From: Sinorhizobium sp. 8-89
GTDB lineage: Bacteria; Pseudomonadota; Alphaproteobacteria; Rhizobiales; Rhizobiaceae
Length of the DNA stretch: 64,000 nucleotides
Assembly: GCF_030124325.1 (NCBI RefSeq)
Contig: NZ_JASKLR010000012.1
Location: 1-64,000 of the forward strand
Direction of reading: 5' to 3'
Part shown: in pieces, positions 39,245 through 47,449 of the stretch
Numbering within the stretch: the stretch's first letter is position 1
Layout of the letters: each line of letters begins with the position of its first letter
The notes under the pieces: generated by a model
Told to the model about the DNA's origin: nothing
Database searches by the model: none
Seen by the model: the letters and a program-made list of their open reading frames with translations, nothing else
Program-made: the position numbers and the translations under genes

Positions 39245-40879
39245 TCAATCCTTCCTTCCCGAATGTAGCCATGTGTAGCCGAAGCGATCGAGGTCGATCG
39301 TCAGATGCTGCCCGGCAAGCTCGACCTCACGATCGCTGAGGATATCGGTCAGCTTGGCGTCGATGGCACCAGGCAGTTCGAGTTCTGCCCGCCGCCGCTT
39401 GTCCGACAGATTGTGCAGCGCCACGAGCAGTTCAGTGCCATCGGAATAAGCCAAAGCGAACAGCGCGGCATCTCCCGCGGGCAGCAGAACCGGCCGGCCC
39501 TCGTGAAAGAGATCGTGGCGGCGGCGCGCGAGGACCATCGTCCTGAGACGGTTCAGAAGCGAATGCGGGTCGCTGCGCTGACGTTCGACATTGATCCGCT
39601 TGTAAGAGAATGGCCCCTGGGAGACAGTCGGCTGAACGAGGTTTGCATGCGCTGACTTGGAAAACCCGGCGTTTGCCTCGTCGCTCCACTGCATCGGAAC
39701 GCGCACGGTCTCGCGGCCAGGCCGGGAAAGGTCGTCGCCAAGGCCGATTTCATCGCCATAGACAAAAACCGGGACGCCCGGTGACGACAGAAGCAGGCTG
39801 AAGGCGAGTTCGATTCGGGCCTGCTCTCCCTTGAACATCGGTGCAAGGCGCCGCCTTATGCCTCGACCATAGATCCGCATATCCTCGTCGGGGGCAAACG
39901 CAGCGTAGGTTTCCTGCCGAACGTCCTCCGACTGGCGCGCCACATTGAGTTCATCGAGGTTGCGGAGGAAGTTTGCCCAGCCGCAGTGGGGCGGCGGTTC
40001 CGGCGCAACCGAGAGCGCCTGACAGATGACATCGGAACTCTGCCGCGCAAGCCCCGCGAAAAAGGCGCCACTCAGGATGAAGTTGAACAGGAGGTCGAGC
40101 TTTCCCTCGCCAAAATATTCGCGAAGCTTTTCCGGCGCCAGGTCCGCTTCGCCTAACAGGAGTCCGCCAGGACGCCTGGCGTCGACCAGCGCGCGCATTT
40201 CCCGCAGAAACCCATGGGGGTCCCGCGGGTCTGCGTGTTCGATACCCGTTTCGCCGATCACGAAAGGCGCGGCATCCACCCGAAATCCATCGACGCCCAT
40301 CGAAAGCCAATAGTCGACGACCCGGAGCATTTCGTCGCGCACCGCGGTATTGGCAATGTTCAGATCCGGCTGGAAGTGTCTGAATTTATGGAAGTAGTAG
40401 GCTTGGGCGAGTTCATCATAGGTCCAGACGCTGTCTTCCTCGCCGGGGAAAGCGGTTTTGTTGTCCGGATCGACTGGGGGCGGATTCTCGGACCAGACGT
40501 AGTAGTTGCGGTAGCGGGATCTGGGATCACGGCGTGCCGCCTGGAACCACGGATGCTCATTGGACGTATGATTGGCGACGAGATCGATGATGACACGAAT
40601 GCCCTGTTCGCCGGCCGTGTGCTGAAAGTCGAGGAAATCGTCGAGGGTGCCAAGAGGCGTGTCGATGGACAAATAGTCGCTGACATCATAGCCGTTGTCG
40701 GCGAAGGGGGACTTGAAAAACGGTAGGAGCCAGACGCAGTTGATGCCGAGCTCGTTTAAATAGGGTACCCGCTCTCTCAGGCCGACAAAGTCGCCAATCC
40801 CGTCGCCGTTGCCGTCGGCGAATCTGCGAACGTCGATGCCGTAGATGACGGCGCTCGCGAACCATGGTGCGTCTTTCAT
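39245..40879 (-). CDS. GH13 alpha-amylase family enzyme (trehalose-synthase-like)
   Basis: A 544-residue GH13 protein. The nucleophile is Asp202 in GFRVDAAPF, the acid/base Glu244 in LLGEADL, and the third carboxylate Asp309 in FLRNLDELN. Domain A begins at residue 10, and a beta-sandwich C domain covers about 455-540. The residue before Asp309 is leucine, where most active GH13 enzymes have histidine. It overlaps the upstream transducer-like gene by 4 bases. Overall closest to trehalose synthase/maltosyl-type enzymes, suggesting osmoprotectant or glycan metabolism in stress. Confidence 0.85.
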   Translation of the reverse strand: MKDAPWFASAVIYGIDVRRFADGNGDGIGDFVGLRERVPYLNELGINCVWLLPFFKSPFADNGYDVSDYLSIDTPLGTLDDFLDFQHTAGEQGIRVIIDLVANHTSNEHPWFQAARRDPRSRYRNYYVWSENPPPVDPDNKTAFPGEEDSVWTYDELAQAYYFHKFRHFQPDLNIANTAVRDEMLRVVDYWLSMGVDGFRVDAAPFVIGETGIEHADPRDPHGFLREMRALVDARRPGGLLLGEADLAPEKLREYFGEGKLDLLFNFILSGAFFAGLARQSSDVICQALSVAPEPPPHCGWANFLRNLDELNVARQSEDVRQETYAAFAPDEDMRIYGRGIRRRLAPMFKGEQARIELAFSLLLSSPGVPVFVYGDEIGLGDDLSRPGRETVRVPMQWSDEANAGFSKSAHANLVQPTVSQGPFSYKRINVERQRSDPHSLLNRLRTMVLARRRHDLFHEGRPVLLPAGDAALFALAYSDGTELLVALHNLSDKRRRAELELPGAIDAKLTDILSDREVELAGQHLTIDLDRFGYTWLHSGRKD

Positions 40880-41274
40880 CCGTGTCTCCTTCGCGAAGAA
40901 GTCCGCGCCGCATAGGCCGCGGTCGCTACGGCGCTGCGCGTTCGTGTGCCGCCGTCGAGGCGGGTGAACTGGACCACGACGGGCACATCCGCATCGATGA
41001 CGGCGCCGAAGTCCTCGTCCAGCGGGAGTGCCTCGGGAAAGATCAGATCGTTGAATCGGATGTGGCGAACCCGTCTTGGCGCAATCTCCAGTTCATAGGG
41101 CCCGACCGCCGGACGGTCCGCATAATGGATGTGCATGCGTATCCTCGCCACGCTGTCGGAGCAGTTGAGCACGGCGAGCTCGTCGCGGCTGGTGAATTCG
41201 GGCTCGGGGCCGTTGCTTTCGAGAGGAATGTGTCCTCCGGCTACCGCCCATCGCTTTTTGCCGAATGCTTGCAT
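40876..41274 (-). CDS. sensory rhodopsin transducer-like protein (first copy)
   Basis: A 132-residue soluble beta-rich protein of the family of the Anabaena sensory rhodopsin transducer: MQAFGKKRWAVAGGHIPLES, RIRMHIHYADRPAVGPYELEI, PRRVRHIRFNDL and VIDADVPVVVQFTRLDG. Longer upstream starts add a Pro/Gly-rich tail overlapping the oxidase gene; ATG 41274 matches the family start. No rhodopsin gene is present here. Located between the lactone oxidase and GH13 genes. Members have been suggested to bind carbohydrate or DNA. Confidence 0.83.
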   Translation of the reverse strand: MQAFGKKRWAVAGGHIPLESNGPEPEFTSRDELAVLNCSDSVARIRMHIHYADRPAVGPYELEIAPRRVRHIRFNDLIFPEALPLDEDFGAVIDADVPVVVQFTRLDGGTRTRSAVATAAYAARTSSRRRHG

Positions 41275-41282
41275 GCACCCTC

Positions 41283-42512
41283 CTAACAGCCCAGAAGCCC
41301 GCGCAGGTAAGGCGTCAGAAAGCGCCCCTCGGGGTCCATTTCCTGTCGAAGGGCGAGGAAACGATCCCACATCGGGTAAAGAGCCCTGAGCTCGGGTGCT
41401 CGCAGGCTGTGCTTCTTCGCCCAATGTGGCCGGCCGCCGTGGTCACGCAGGATCGGTTCAAGATCGAGAAAGAAGTCCCAGTAGGGCAGGGACGCGTTCT
41501 GGTGAAGCGATATGCTTACGGAATCCCGCCCCTGCGCTTCGCTGAGCCATGTGTCGTCGCCCTTGATGTAGCGGTAGAGCAGACGCCAGCCGACCGAACG
41601 GCGCCATCTTTCCTTGATCCGCGAGCGCAAGGTCCTGAGGCAAGTCGGTCCCGCCTCGGCAGGGACGGAATACTCCATCTCCTCGAAACGGTAGGGCAGA
41701 TCACTGTGCTGCGGGATGACCTCGTGTGGCGGGCCGATTTCATCCTTCGCTAGCCGGGCGAAGGCGCTGTAATCCTTCTCCTTGCCGGGCGGGTTGATGC
41801 AACGGAGCTTCACCTCGTCGGAACGGGGATACCAGTAGAAATCGAAGTTCCTGTTCTCTCGGGCAAGCCGCTCGAGTGCCTCCACGCAGGGCTCGAAGGC
41901 GAGACACCATTCCTGGCGGTGCAGGTCGTGCATTGGGTCGAGCTGGAGCGTGGCCCAGGAAAGAATGCCGAGCGTCCCGAAGGAAACCCGAAATGCCCGC
42001 AGAAAATCCGGGTCCTCTCCAGCCCCGAAAGTTCTGATCTCTCCCTTCGCCGTGACGAGGCGGCCGCCAACCAGCATCATCGACAGATTATAGAGTTCCC
42101 GGCCGGACCCATGCGTACCGGTTCCGATCGCGCCGCCGACGGTCTGGGTGGCCACGTCGCCGAAATTCGAGAGCGTTAAGCCGGCGGCCTGCAGTTCCTT
42201 GCTCAATTGCGTGAGCTCAGAACCGCTGCCGACCGTGGCCAGATGACGTCGCGCATCATGCTCGCGCAGACCACGGATATGGTCGAGGGAAACGAGGATA
42301 TCGTCGGTAACGAAAAGCTCGCTCGACGAATGGGCGGACCCGATCGGCCTTATGGTGCGGCCCTGCCTTGCGGCCGCACGCACGAGTGCCGCGACATCCT
42401 CCTCGCTGCCCGGCACCTCCACACGCGATGGCCGAAACCGCAGGCCGCCCGACCAGTTGTGAAAATCCTGATCGAGGTTTTCCGAAGTGGCACTCCACGG
42501 TGTGTTCGGCAT
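41283..42512 (-). CDS. FAD-linked sugar-1,4-lactone oxidase family protein
   Basis: A 409-residue protein of the L-gulono/D-arabinono-1,4-lactone oxidase group. The N-terminal FAD domain has VPGSEEDVAALVRAAARQGRTIRPIGSAHSSSE, whose His is the usual site of covalent flavin in this superfamily, and GGAIGTGTHGSG. The C-terminal ALO-type domain ends DPEGRFLTPYLRGLLG. Its start lies one base after the second transducer-like gene. Substrate is not determinable. Confidence 0.85.
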   Translation of the reverse strand: MPNTPWSATSENLDQDFHNWSGGLRFRPSRVEVPGSEEDVAALVRAAARQGRTIRPIGSAHSSSELFVTDDILVSLDHIRGLREHDARRHLATVGSGSELTQLSKELQAAGLTLSNFGDVATQTVGGAIGTGTHGSGRELYNLSMMLVGGRLVTAKGEIRTFGAGEDPDFLRAFRVSFGTLGILSWATLQLDPMHDLHRQEWCLAFEPCVEALERLARENRNFDFYWYPRSDEVKLRCINPPGKEKDYSAFARLAKDEIGPPHEVIPQHSDLPYRFEEMEYSVPAEAGPTCLRTLRSRIKERWRRSVGWRLLYRYIKGDDTWLSEAQGRDSVSISLHQNASLPYWDFFLDLEPILRDHGGRPHWAKKHSLRAPELRALYPMWDRFLALRQEMDPEGRFLTPYLRGLLGC

Positions 42513-42513
42513 A

Positions 42514-42897
42514 CTATTCCTGGCAATAGGCGATGGTGCTCAAGAGAGCGTGATCGGGCCGTCGGGAGTCGAGCCGCGTCTGCTGCACGATGACCGGCGC
42601 GTCGGACTCGATCACGCAAGCATAGGGCGTGTCTCGCGGCACACGTTCCGGATCATCGAGATCGTTGAAGCGTAGATGCACGGTTCGACGGGGCGCAATG
42701 GCAAGGCGATAGGGACCGGCAGGTTCCCTGTCGGAAAAAAATAGTGTGATCTCGATATTGGCCGGGATTTCGCCGACGTTCAGAATGCAGGCGCTTTCAT
42801 GGGAGACGAGCGCGGGGTCGTCGCTAGCGCTGGAGGAAGGAATATACCCGTCGGCGATTGCCCATCGCCTGCTGCCCATTGCCTGCATCGTCCTCAA
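42514..42897 (-). CDS. sensory rhodopsin transducer-like protein (second copy)
   Basis: A 127-residue paralogue of the protein at 40876-41274. It carries the same landmarks: GSRRWAIADGYIPSSS, ANIEITLFFSDREPAGPYRLAI, PRRTVHLRFNDLDDPERVPRD and SDAPVIVQQTRLDSR. The two copies bracket the lactone oxidase gene, so they may be divergent subunits acting with the oxidase or GH13 enzyme. It lies 47 bases after the pyruvate-oxidase-like gene. Confidence 0.85.
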   Translation of the reverse strand: MRTMQAMGSRRWAIADGYIPSSSASDDPALVSHESACILNVGEIPANIEITLFFSDREPAGPYRLAIAPRRTVHLRFNDLDDPERVPRDTPYACVIESDAPVIVQQTRLDSRRPDHALLSTIAYCQE

Positions 42898-42944
42898 TCC
42901 TTAATACAAACTCGTGTCAAAGCTCGCTTGAGGCCAGGCGGCTT

Positions 42945-44759
42945 CTATGGAATGCCCGGCAAGTCCGCCGTGTTCTCGTCCGGCGCCTGCTGCTCCCCCT
43001 GCGGGTTTTGATCGGCTGCGGCATTGCCCAGCGGAGACTGCTTGAGATTTTGTTCGATCTTCTCGTGACCCGGGGTTTCGGGCAGGGCGGCACGGAAGTT
43101 GCGGGCGTAATCTTCCGGCATCTTCGGCGGCATCAGCGGCTCGTAGCGATCGACCAGCGCCTGAATGACCACCGGGCCCTCGACGGCGAACGCCTGGTCC
43201 ATGATCTCGTCCAACCCGTCGAAGGACTGGATCGTGAAGCCACGGGCACCCATGGCTTCAGCGGCGGCGGCGAAATCGATCGGCGGCAATTCGCAGGCGA
43301 ATTGCGGATTGCCCAGAAACATCATCTGTTCCCAGGCGATCTGGTTCAACATGTCATTTCGGATTACCAATAGTTTCAGTGGGATCCGGTGATGAATTGC
43401 CGTTGAGAGTTCACCGAGCTGCATGGCGAAGCCGCCGTCGCCGACCACCCCATAGACCGGGCGGCCCGGCAGCGCGATGCCCGCGGCGATCGCATAGGGC
43501 AGGGCCGATGCCATCGAAGCGAGAGCGCCCGATACCGAGAACATGTGGTCCGCGCCGAGATCGATATGACGGGCGGTGAGTTCGGTGTTTTGCCCGGAGT
43601 CGCACACGAGAATGCCGTTTGCGGCGATACGCTTGCCGAAGGCACCGACCGCCGGCTGCGGCTTCAGGGGAGAGCTCTTGTCTTCTTCCATAGACCTCAG
43701 TTCCCGCCGCCAAACCTGGGTGGCCTCCTGGGCTCGCTCGAGGAACGATCGGTCCGCCTTCCGTTTGAGCCTCTTGTTGAGCATCCGCAGCGTCTCGTTT
43801 GCCTTGCCGACGAGGCCGACTTCGACCGGGTAACGCAGCCCGATGCGCTGCGGGTCGTGATCGATCTGGATACCGGCAGCCGCATTCGGCGCCGGATAGT
43901 ATTCGATATAAGGGAAGGTCGAACCCACGATCAGCAGCGTGTCGCATTGCTGCATGACGTCCTGCGATGGCGCCGTGCCGAGTATCCCGATGCCACCGGT
44001 CGTGAGCGGGTCGTCGTCGGGCAGCACGGCCTTGCCCAGCAAAGCCTTCGCTACGGGCGCGCCAAGCAGGTCCGCCGTCTCGCGCAGTGCGTCTCTCGCC
44101 TCCAGGGCGCCGCGGCCTGCGAGGATTGCGACCTTCTTGCCTGCGTTCAGAAGATCCGCCGCTCGTGAAAGATCGCTTTCGAGCGGGACGAGCCTACCGG
44201 CGAAATTGCGGCTCGGCATGTGTCCCGGGCGATTGCGGCGCGAGCGCCCGCCGTCGGCCATTCGCTCCTGCACATCGTTGGCGATCGAAAGATGCGCCAC
44301 CCCACGTTTCGAGAGCGCCGACCGGCAGGCAAGGTTGGCGAGATTTTCCATGTGCGCTGCGTCGCTGACCTGCGCATTGTAGACCGCGACGTTGTCGAAG
44401 ACGCGGGTCAGATCGACGTCCTGCTGCGAAAAAGTCTCGATCAGGTCGTGATACTGCATGCCGGTGATTGCCAAAACCGGCATCTGGTCCAGCTTGGCGT
44501 CGTAGAGCCCGGTCAAGAGGTTTGTGCCGCCGGGGCCCGACGTGGCGAGGCAAACACCGAGCCTGCCGGTGAATTTGGCATAGGCGCATGCCATGAAGGC
44601 GGCGGATTGCTCATGGCGGACAGAAACGAAGCGGATGCGATCCTGCCGCCTTCTGAGCGCCTCCATGATGCCGTTGATGCCGTCTCCGGGCAGGCCGAAC
44701 ACGACGTCGACTTTCCACTCAATCAGGGTGTCGATGAGAATGTCGGCAGCATTCGGCAT
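42945..44759 (-). CDS. thiamine-diphosphate enzyme, pyruvate oxidase-like
   Basis: A 604-residue TPP-dependent enzyme with the three acetolactate-synthase-type domains. The N-terminal domain has VDVVFGLPGDGINGIMEAL and the catalytic Glu in SVRHEQSAAFMACAYAKFTG. The central domain includes GRGALEARDAL, and the C-terminal TPP motif is GDGGFAMQLGELSTAI, then IRNDMLNQ. Closest in style to PoxB/pyruvate oxidase and stress-linked relatives. ATG 44759 has an AGGAGG site. It is the first gene of a six-gene minus-strand operon with a general-stress promoter. The C-terminal 40 residues are Gln/Pro rich. Confidence 0.85.
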   Translation of the reverse strand: MPNAADILIDTLIEWKVDVVFGLPGDGINGIMEALRRRQDRIRFVSVRHEQSAAFMACAYAKFTGRLGVCLATSGPGGTNLLTGLYDAKLDQMPVLAITGMQYHDLIETFSQQDVDLTRVFDNVAVYNAQVSDAAHMENLANLACRSALSKRGVAHLSIANDVQERMADGGRSRRNRPGHMPSRNFAGRLVPLESDLSRAADLLNAGKKVAILAGRGALEARDALRETADLLGAPVAKALLGKAVLPDDDPLTTGGIGILGTAPSQDVMQQCDTLLIVGSTFPYIEYYPAPNAAAGIQIDHDPQRIGLRYPVEVGLVGKANETLRMLNKRLKRKADRSFLERAQEATQVWRRELRSMEEDKSSPLKPQPAVGAFGKRIAANGILVCDSGQNTELTARHIDLGADHMFSVSGALASMASALPYAIAAGIALPGRPVYGVVGDGGFAMQLGELSTAIHHRIPLKLLVIRNDMLNQIAWEQMMFLGNPQFACELPPIDFAAAAEAMGARGFTIQSFDGLDEIMDQAFAVEGPVVIQALVDRYEPLMPPKMPEDYARNFRAALPETPGHEKIEQNLKQSPLGNAAADQNPQGEQQAPDENTADLPGIP

Positions 44760-44831
44760 TGTTTGCCCCTCCTCCGCTAACAGCAAGAACGTGATTTTGC
44801 GGGTGTTCGGTTGAAAGGTTCGGACCCTTCT

Positions 44832-44856
44832 AATCTCGCCCCCAGGGAAATGTTCC
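44832..44856 (-). promoter_or_regulatory. RpoE2-type promoter of the six-gene stress operon
   Basis: Minus-strand GGAAC (44856-44852), 18-base spacer, then TT (44833-44832), matching GGAAC-N18/19-TT. Transcription would start near 44826 and reach the pyruvate-oxidase-like ATG after about 65 bases. A second such promoter lies divergently 34 bases away. Confidence 0.6.
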
Positions 44857-44889
44857 ACCGGCAAGGTCTTGTCCCGCGGCAGTGCCGGG

Positions 44890-44915
44890 GGAACAAATCG
44901 CGCTTGAAAAGTATT
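44890..44915 (+). promoter_or_regulatory. RpoE2-type promoter before the phospholipase D gene
   Basis: Plus-strand GGAAC (44890-44894), 19-base spacer, then TT (44914-44915). It ends 24 bases before the chosen ATG at 44940. Together with the minus-strand promoter nearby it makes the interval a divergent stress promoter region. Confidence 0.6.
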
Positions 44916-44939
44916 CATTTTCAGTCGCCACGCACCGGG

Positions 44940-46529
44940 ATGGAAAGCTTGGTCTGGAAAAGCGTGTTTACCGGAAGCCCCGCCGGCAGATGGCGTGGGG
45001 CACGCCGACCGATCATCAAGGAAGACGAGAATGTCTGGCGCAGTGCGCCGGCGCGGCGGCTGGCCTTCCTCATCGATGCAGCCGCCTATTATGCGTGTCT
45101 CGAGCGCACGCTCGGCCAGGCGGAAGAGCAGATCTGGATCACTGGATGGGACTTTGATCCGCGCATCAAATTGCGCCCCGCCGATCCGCATGCCGAGGCG
45201 CTCGGTACCATGCTTGAACGCGTCGCCGCTGAAAGACCAAACCTCAAGATCCGCATTCTCGTATGGGCGATGGGGCCGATCTATTCGGGAAAGTCGCTGC
45301 GGCTATTTCGCAATCAGAAATGGGCTTCGCATCAGCAGATCGAGCTTCGGTTTGCGAGCCATCGCGCGCTGCGCGGATCGCATCACCAGAAGCTCGTCTG
45401 CATCGACGACAGCATCGCCTTCGTTGGCGGCATCGACCTTACTGCCCGGCGTTGGGATCAGCCGGAGCACGCAGCCGAGAACAAGTTGCGTCGTGATCCG
45501 GACGGGCAGCCCTACGACCCGGTGCACGATATCCAGGTCGTGTTCGAGGGTGAGGCAAGCCACGCGATAGGGGACCTTTGCCGCGCCCGCTGGAACTCGT
45601 CCGTAGGCGAAGAAGTAGAGGCTCCCCGTTCGAAGGCTGTGGTGTGGCCGACCCGCACGACGCCAGTCCTGAAGGATTGCCCGGTTGCGATCGCCCGCAC
45701 CGAGCCTGCCTCCGACGAACGACGGGGGCGCCAAGACGCGCTACGGCTTACACTTGATGCCTTGCGCAGCGCACGTCGCCACATCTACATCGAAAGCCAA
45801 TATTTCGCCTCGCGAAAAATAGGCCAGCTGCTTTGCGAGCGGCTGCGGGAGCCGGACGGACCGGAACTAGTGGTCATCACCACGCGCAGCTCGCACGGTT
45901 TCCTGGAACGCATTTTCATGGGTGGAAATCGCGACCGCCTCACTCGATTGCTGAAGCAGGCCGACCGTTACGGCAGGATGCGGGTCGGCTACCCTGTGGT
46001 GCCTACGGCCGACGGATCCGAGCAGGAGGTAATGATCCATTCCAAGGTGGTGGCGATCGACGACCGATTTCTTCGCGTCGGTTCGTCCAACCTCAATCAT
46101 CGTTCGGAAAGTCTCGACACGGAGTGCGACGTTGCCGTCGAAGCAGCCAGCGAGCAACACCGAGCCGCACTCGCCAGGATCCGCAACAGACTTCTGGCAG
46201 AACATCTCGACGTCGAGGCAAGCGAGGTCGAAGATACATTACGAGAGACAAGCTCCCTTGTGGCCGTCTTCGACAGGCTGAACGCGCGCCGGCGCGGCAT
46301 ACGTCCCTTCGACGGTGTCGACGACGGCGGTGCGACCAGTCTTGTTTGGGGCACCGGGCTCGTCGATCCGCACAGACCGATCAGGCCGTTCTATCGCCTG
46401 CATGTACTGCTGAGACGCTGGGGTGGTCAGGTCTTCGCCTTGTTCGCAAGGCTTCTTCCGTCATCCTGGCGGCCAAACTCCGCGATCGACAGCGAAATCA
46501 AGCCAAGCGGCAGCGGCAGGAAGAAATAG
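44940..46529 (+). CDS. phospholipase D / cardiolipin-synthase-like protein
   Basis: A 529-residue protein with two HKD motifs: HHQKLVCIDDSIAFVGGIDL near 150-170 and HSKVVAIDDRFLRVGSSNLNHRSES near 364-387. These form one phosphatidyl-transfer or phosphodiesterase site. A C-terminal hydrophobic stretch precedes the basic end. ATG 44940 is chosen because it follows the promoter and matches the family N-terminus; upstream in-frame codons add an unlikely basic stretch. Its 3' end overlaps the convergent membrane-protein gene by 103 bases. Probably acts on phospholipids in the stress response. Confidence 0.85.
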   Translation: MESLVWKSVFTGSPAGRWRGARRPIIKEDENVWRSAPARRLAFLIDAAAYYACLERTLGQAEEQIWITGWDFDPRIKLRPADPHAEALGTMLERVAAERPNLKIRILVWAMGPIYSGKSLRLFRNQKWASHQQIELRFASHRALRGSHHQKLVCIDDSIAFVGGIDLTARRWDQPEHAAENKLRRDPDGQPYDPVHDIQVVFEGEASHAIGDLCRARWNSSVGEEVEAPRSKAVVWPTRTTPVLKDCPVAIARTEPASDERRGRQDALRLTLDALRSARRHIYIESQYFASRKIGQLLCERLREPDGPELVVITTRSSHGFLERIFMGGNRDRLTRLLKQADRYGRMRVGYPVVPTADGSEQEVMIHSKVVAIDDRFLRVGSSNLNHRSESLDTECDVAVEAASEQHRAALARIRNRLLAEHLDVEASEVEDTLRETSSLVAVFDRLNARRRGIRPFDGVDDGGATSLVWGTGLVDPHRPIRPFYRLHVLLRRWGGQVFALFARLLPSSWRPNSAIDSEIKPSGSGRKK

Positions 46530-47365
46530 ATCGCCCGGAAGGCGATCAGCGCGCCGACATTCGCCGACTGGCCGAGCAGAAACGCAATCGTTGCTTCGAG
46601 CACGCCGATTCCCCCGGGAACATGGCTGAAGAGAGCAGCCACGTTGGCGCCGACATAGGCCGTCGCGGTGTCGAGGAAACTCGGGTCTCCGAAGGTCAGC
46701 AGCAACTGATGCAGGCATGCGCTGACGCAAAGGAAATTTGCCGTGCCGACAATTACCTGGCAGGCCGCGATCCGAGACGAGGGCAACTCGAAGGTCCAGC
46801 GAAAGACGCGAACCGAAGAGCGGAGGAAGTGCGCGAGCATCACGTAACCGATAGTGGCTGCAATGCAGGTCGTGCCGAGAAGGAGTGCGGCGGTTCTGGA
46901 GAGTCCGGTGATGCGCGCGGCACCGCCCGGCATGATCAGACAGCAGAGGCCGGCCAATGTGACGAGGCCGAGACTGACGGTGATGCCGCAGAAGAGAATG
47001 ACCTTTGCTACCTCCTCCGCACTCAGGCCCCAGCGCGAATAGAACCGGTACCGGATGGCACCGCTGCTCAAGGCGGCCCCGCCGACATTGTGGCCGATCG
47101 AAAGACTGGTGAACGAGGCGATGGCAACCTGTGGATAGGCAAGCTCGCGCCCGACATAGCGAATGGCAAGCGCGTCGAAGAGCGTCAGGCAGAAATAGGA
47201 GAGAAAGACGAAACCGATGCCCGCCAGCAGATGTCCGGCCGGAATCTGCATGATCGAGCTGACGATCGCATCAAAGCTCTGTTGGCTGAGAGTGCGGTAG
47301 ATCAGCCAGCTCGCCAGGCCAATGGCGGCGGTTATCAATAGTCTCACTAGGAGTTTCCTGAACAT
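46427..47365 (-). CDS. UPF0104 / lysylphosphatidylglycerol-synthase transmembrane-domain protein
   Basis: A 312-residue integral membrane protein with about eight hydrophobic segments and the family motifs YVGRELAYPQVAIASFTSLSIGHNVGGAALSSGAIRYR-like core (shown in part by SIGHNVGGAALSSG), and SHVPGGIGVLEATI. It corresponds to the flippase-like domain of MprF without the synthase domain. ATG 47365 starts a hydrophobic helix; longer starts run into the opposite promoter. It shares a symmetric promoter with the EEP gene. Confidence 0.83.
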   Translation of the reverse strand: MFRKLLVRLLITAAIGLASWLIYRTLSQQSFDAIVSSIMQIPAGHLLAGIGFVFLSYFCLTLFDALAIRYVGRELAYPQVAIASFTSLSIGHNVGGAALSSGAIRYRFYSRWGLSAEEVAKVILFCGITVSLGLVTLAGLCCLIMPGGAARITGLSRTAALLLGTTCIAATIGYVMLAHFLRSSVRVFRWTFELPSSRIAACQVIVGTANFLCVSACLHQLLLTFGDPSFLDTATAYVGANVAALFSHVPGGIGVLEATIAFLLGQSANVGALIAFRAIYFFLPLPLGLISLSIAEFGRQDDGRSLANKAKT

Positions 47366-47391
47366 CTGTCCTGATCCTGTGCGTAACCACC

Positions 47392-47419
47392 GGAACGAAA
47401 AGCACGTGCCGCGTGTTCC
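47392..47419. promoter_or_regulatory. symmetric bidirectional RpoE2-type promoter
   Basis: GGAAC at 47392-47396 and GTTCC at 47415-47419 are arranged so that each -35 box serves, in reverse, as the -10 TT of the other strand: GGAAC-N19-TT on both strands. The plus reading leads to the EEP gene (ATG 31 bases on) and the minus reading to the UPF0104 gene (ATG 27 bases on). The core is GCACGTGC. Confidence 0.6.
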
Positions 47420-47449
47420 CGAATGCGGGATCACTCTCGAAATCGGATC

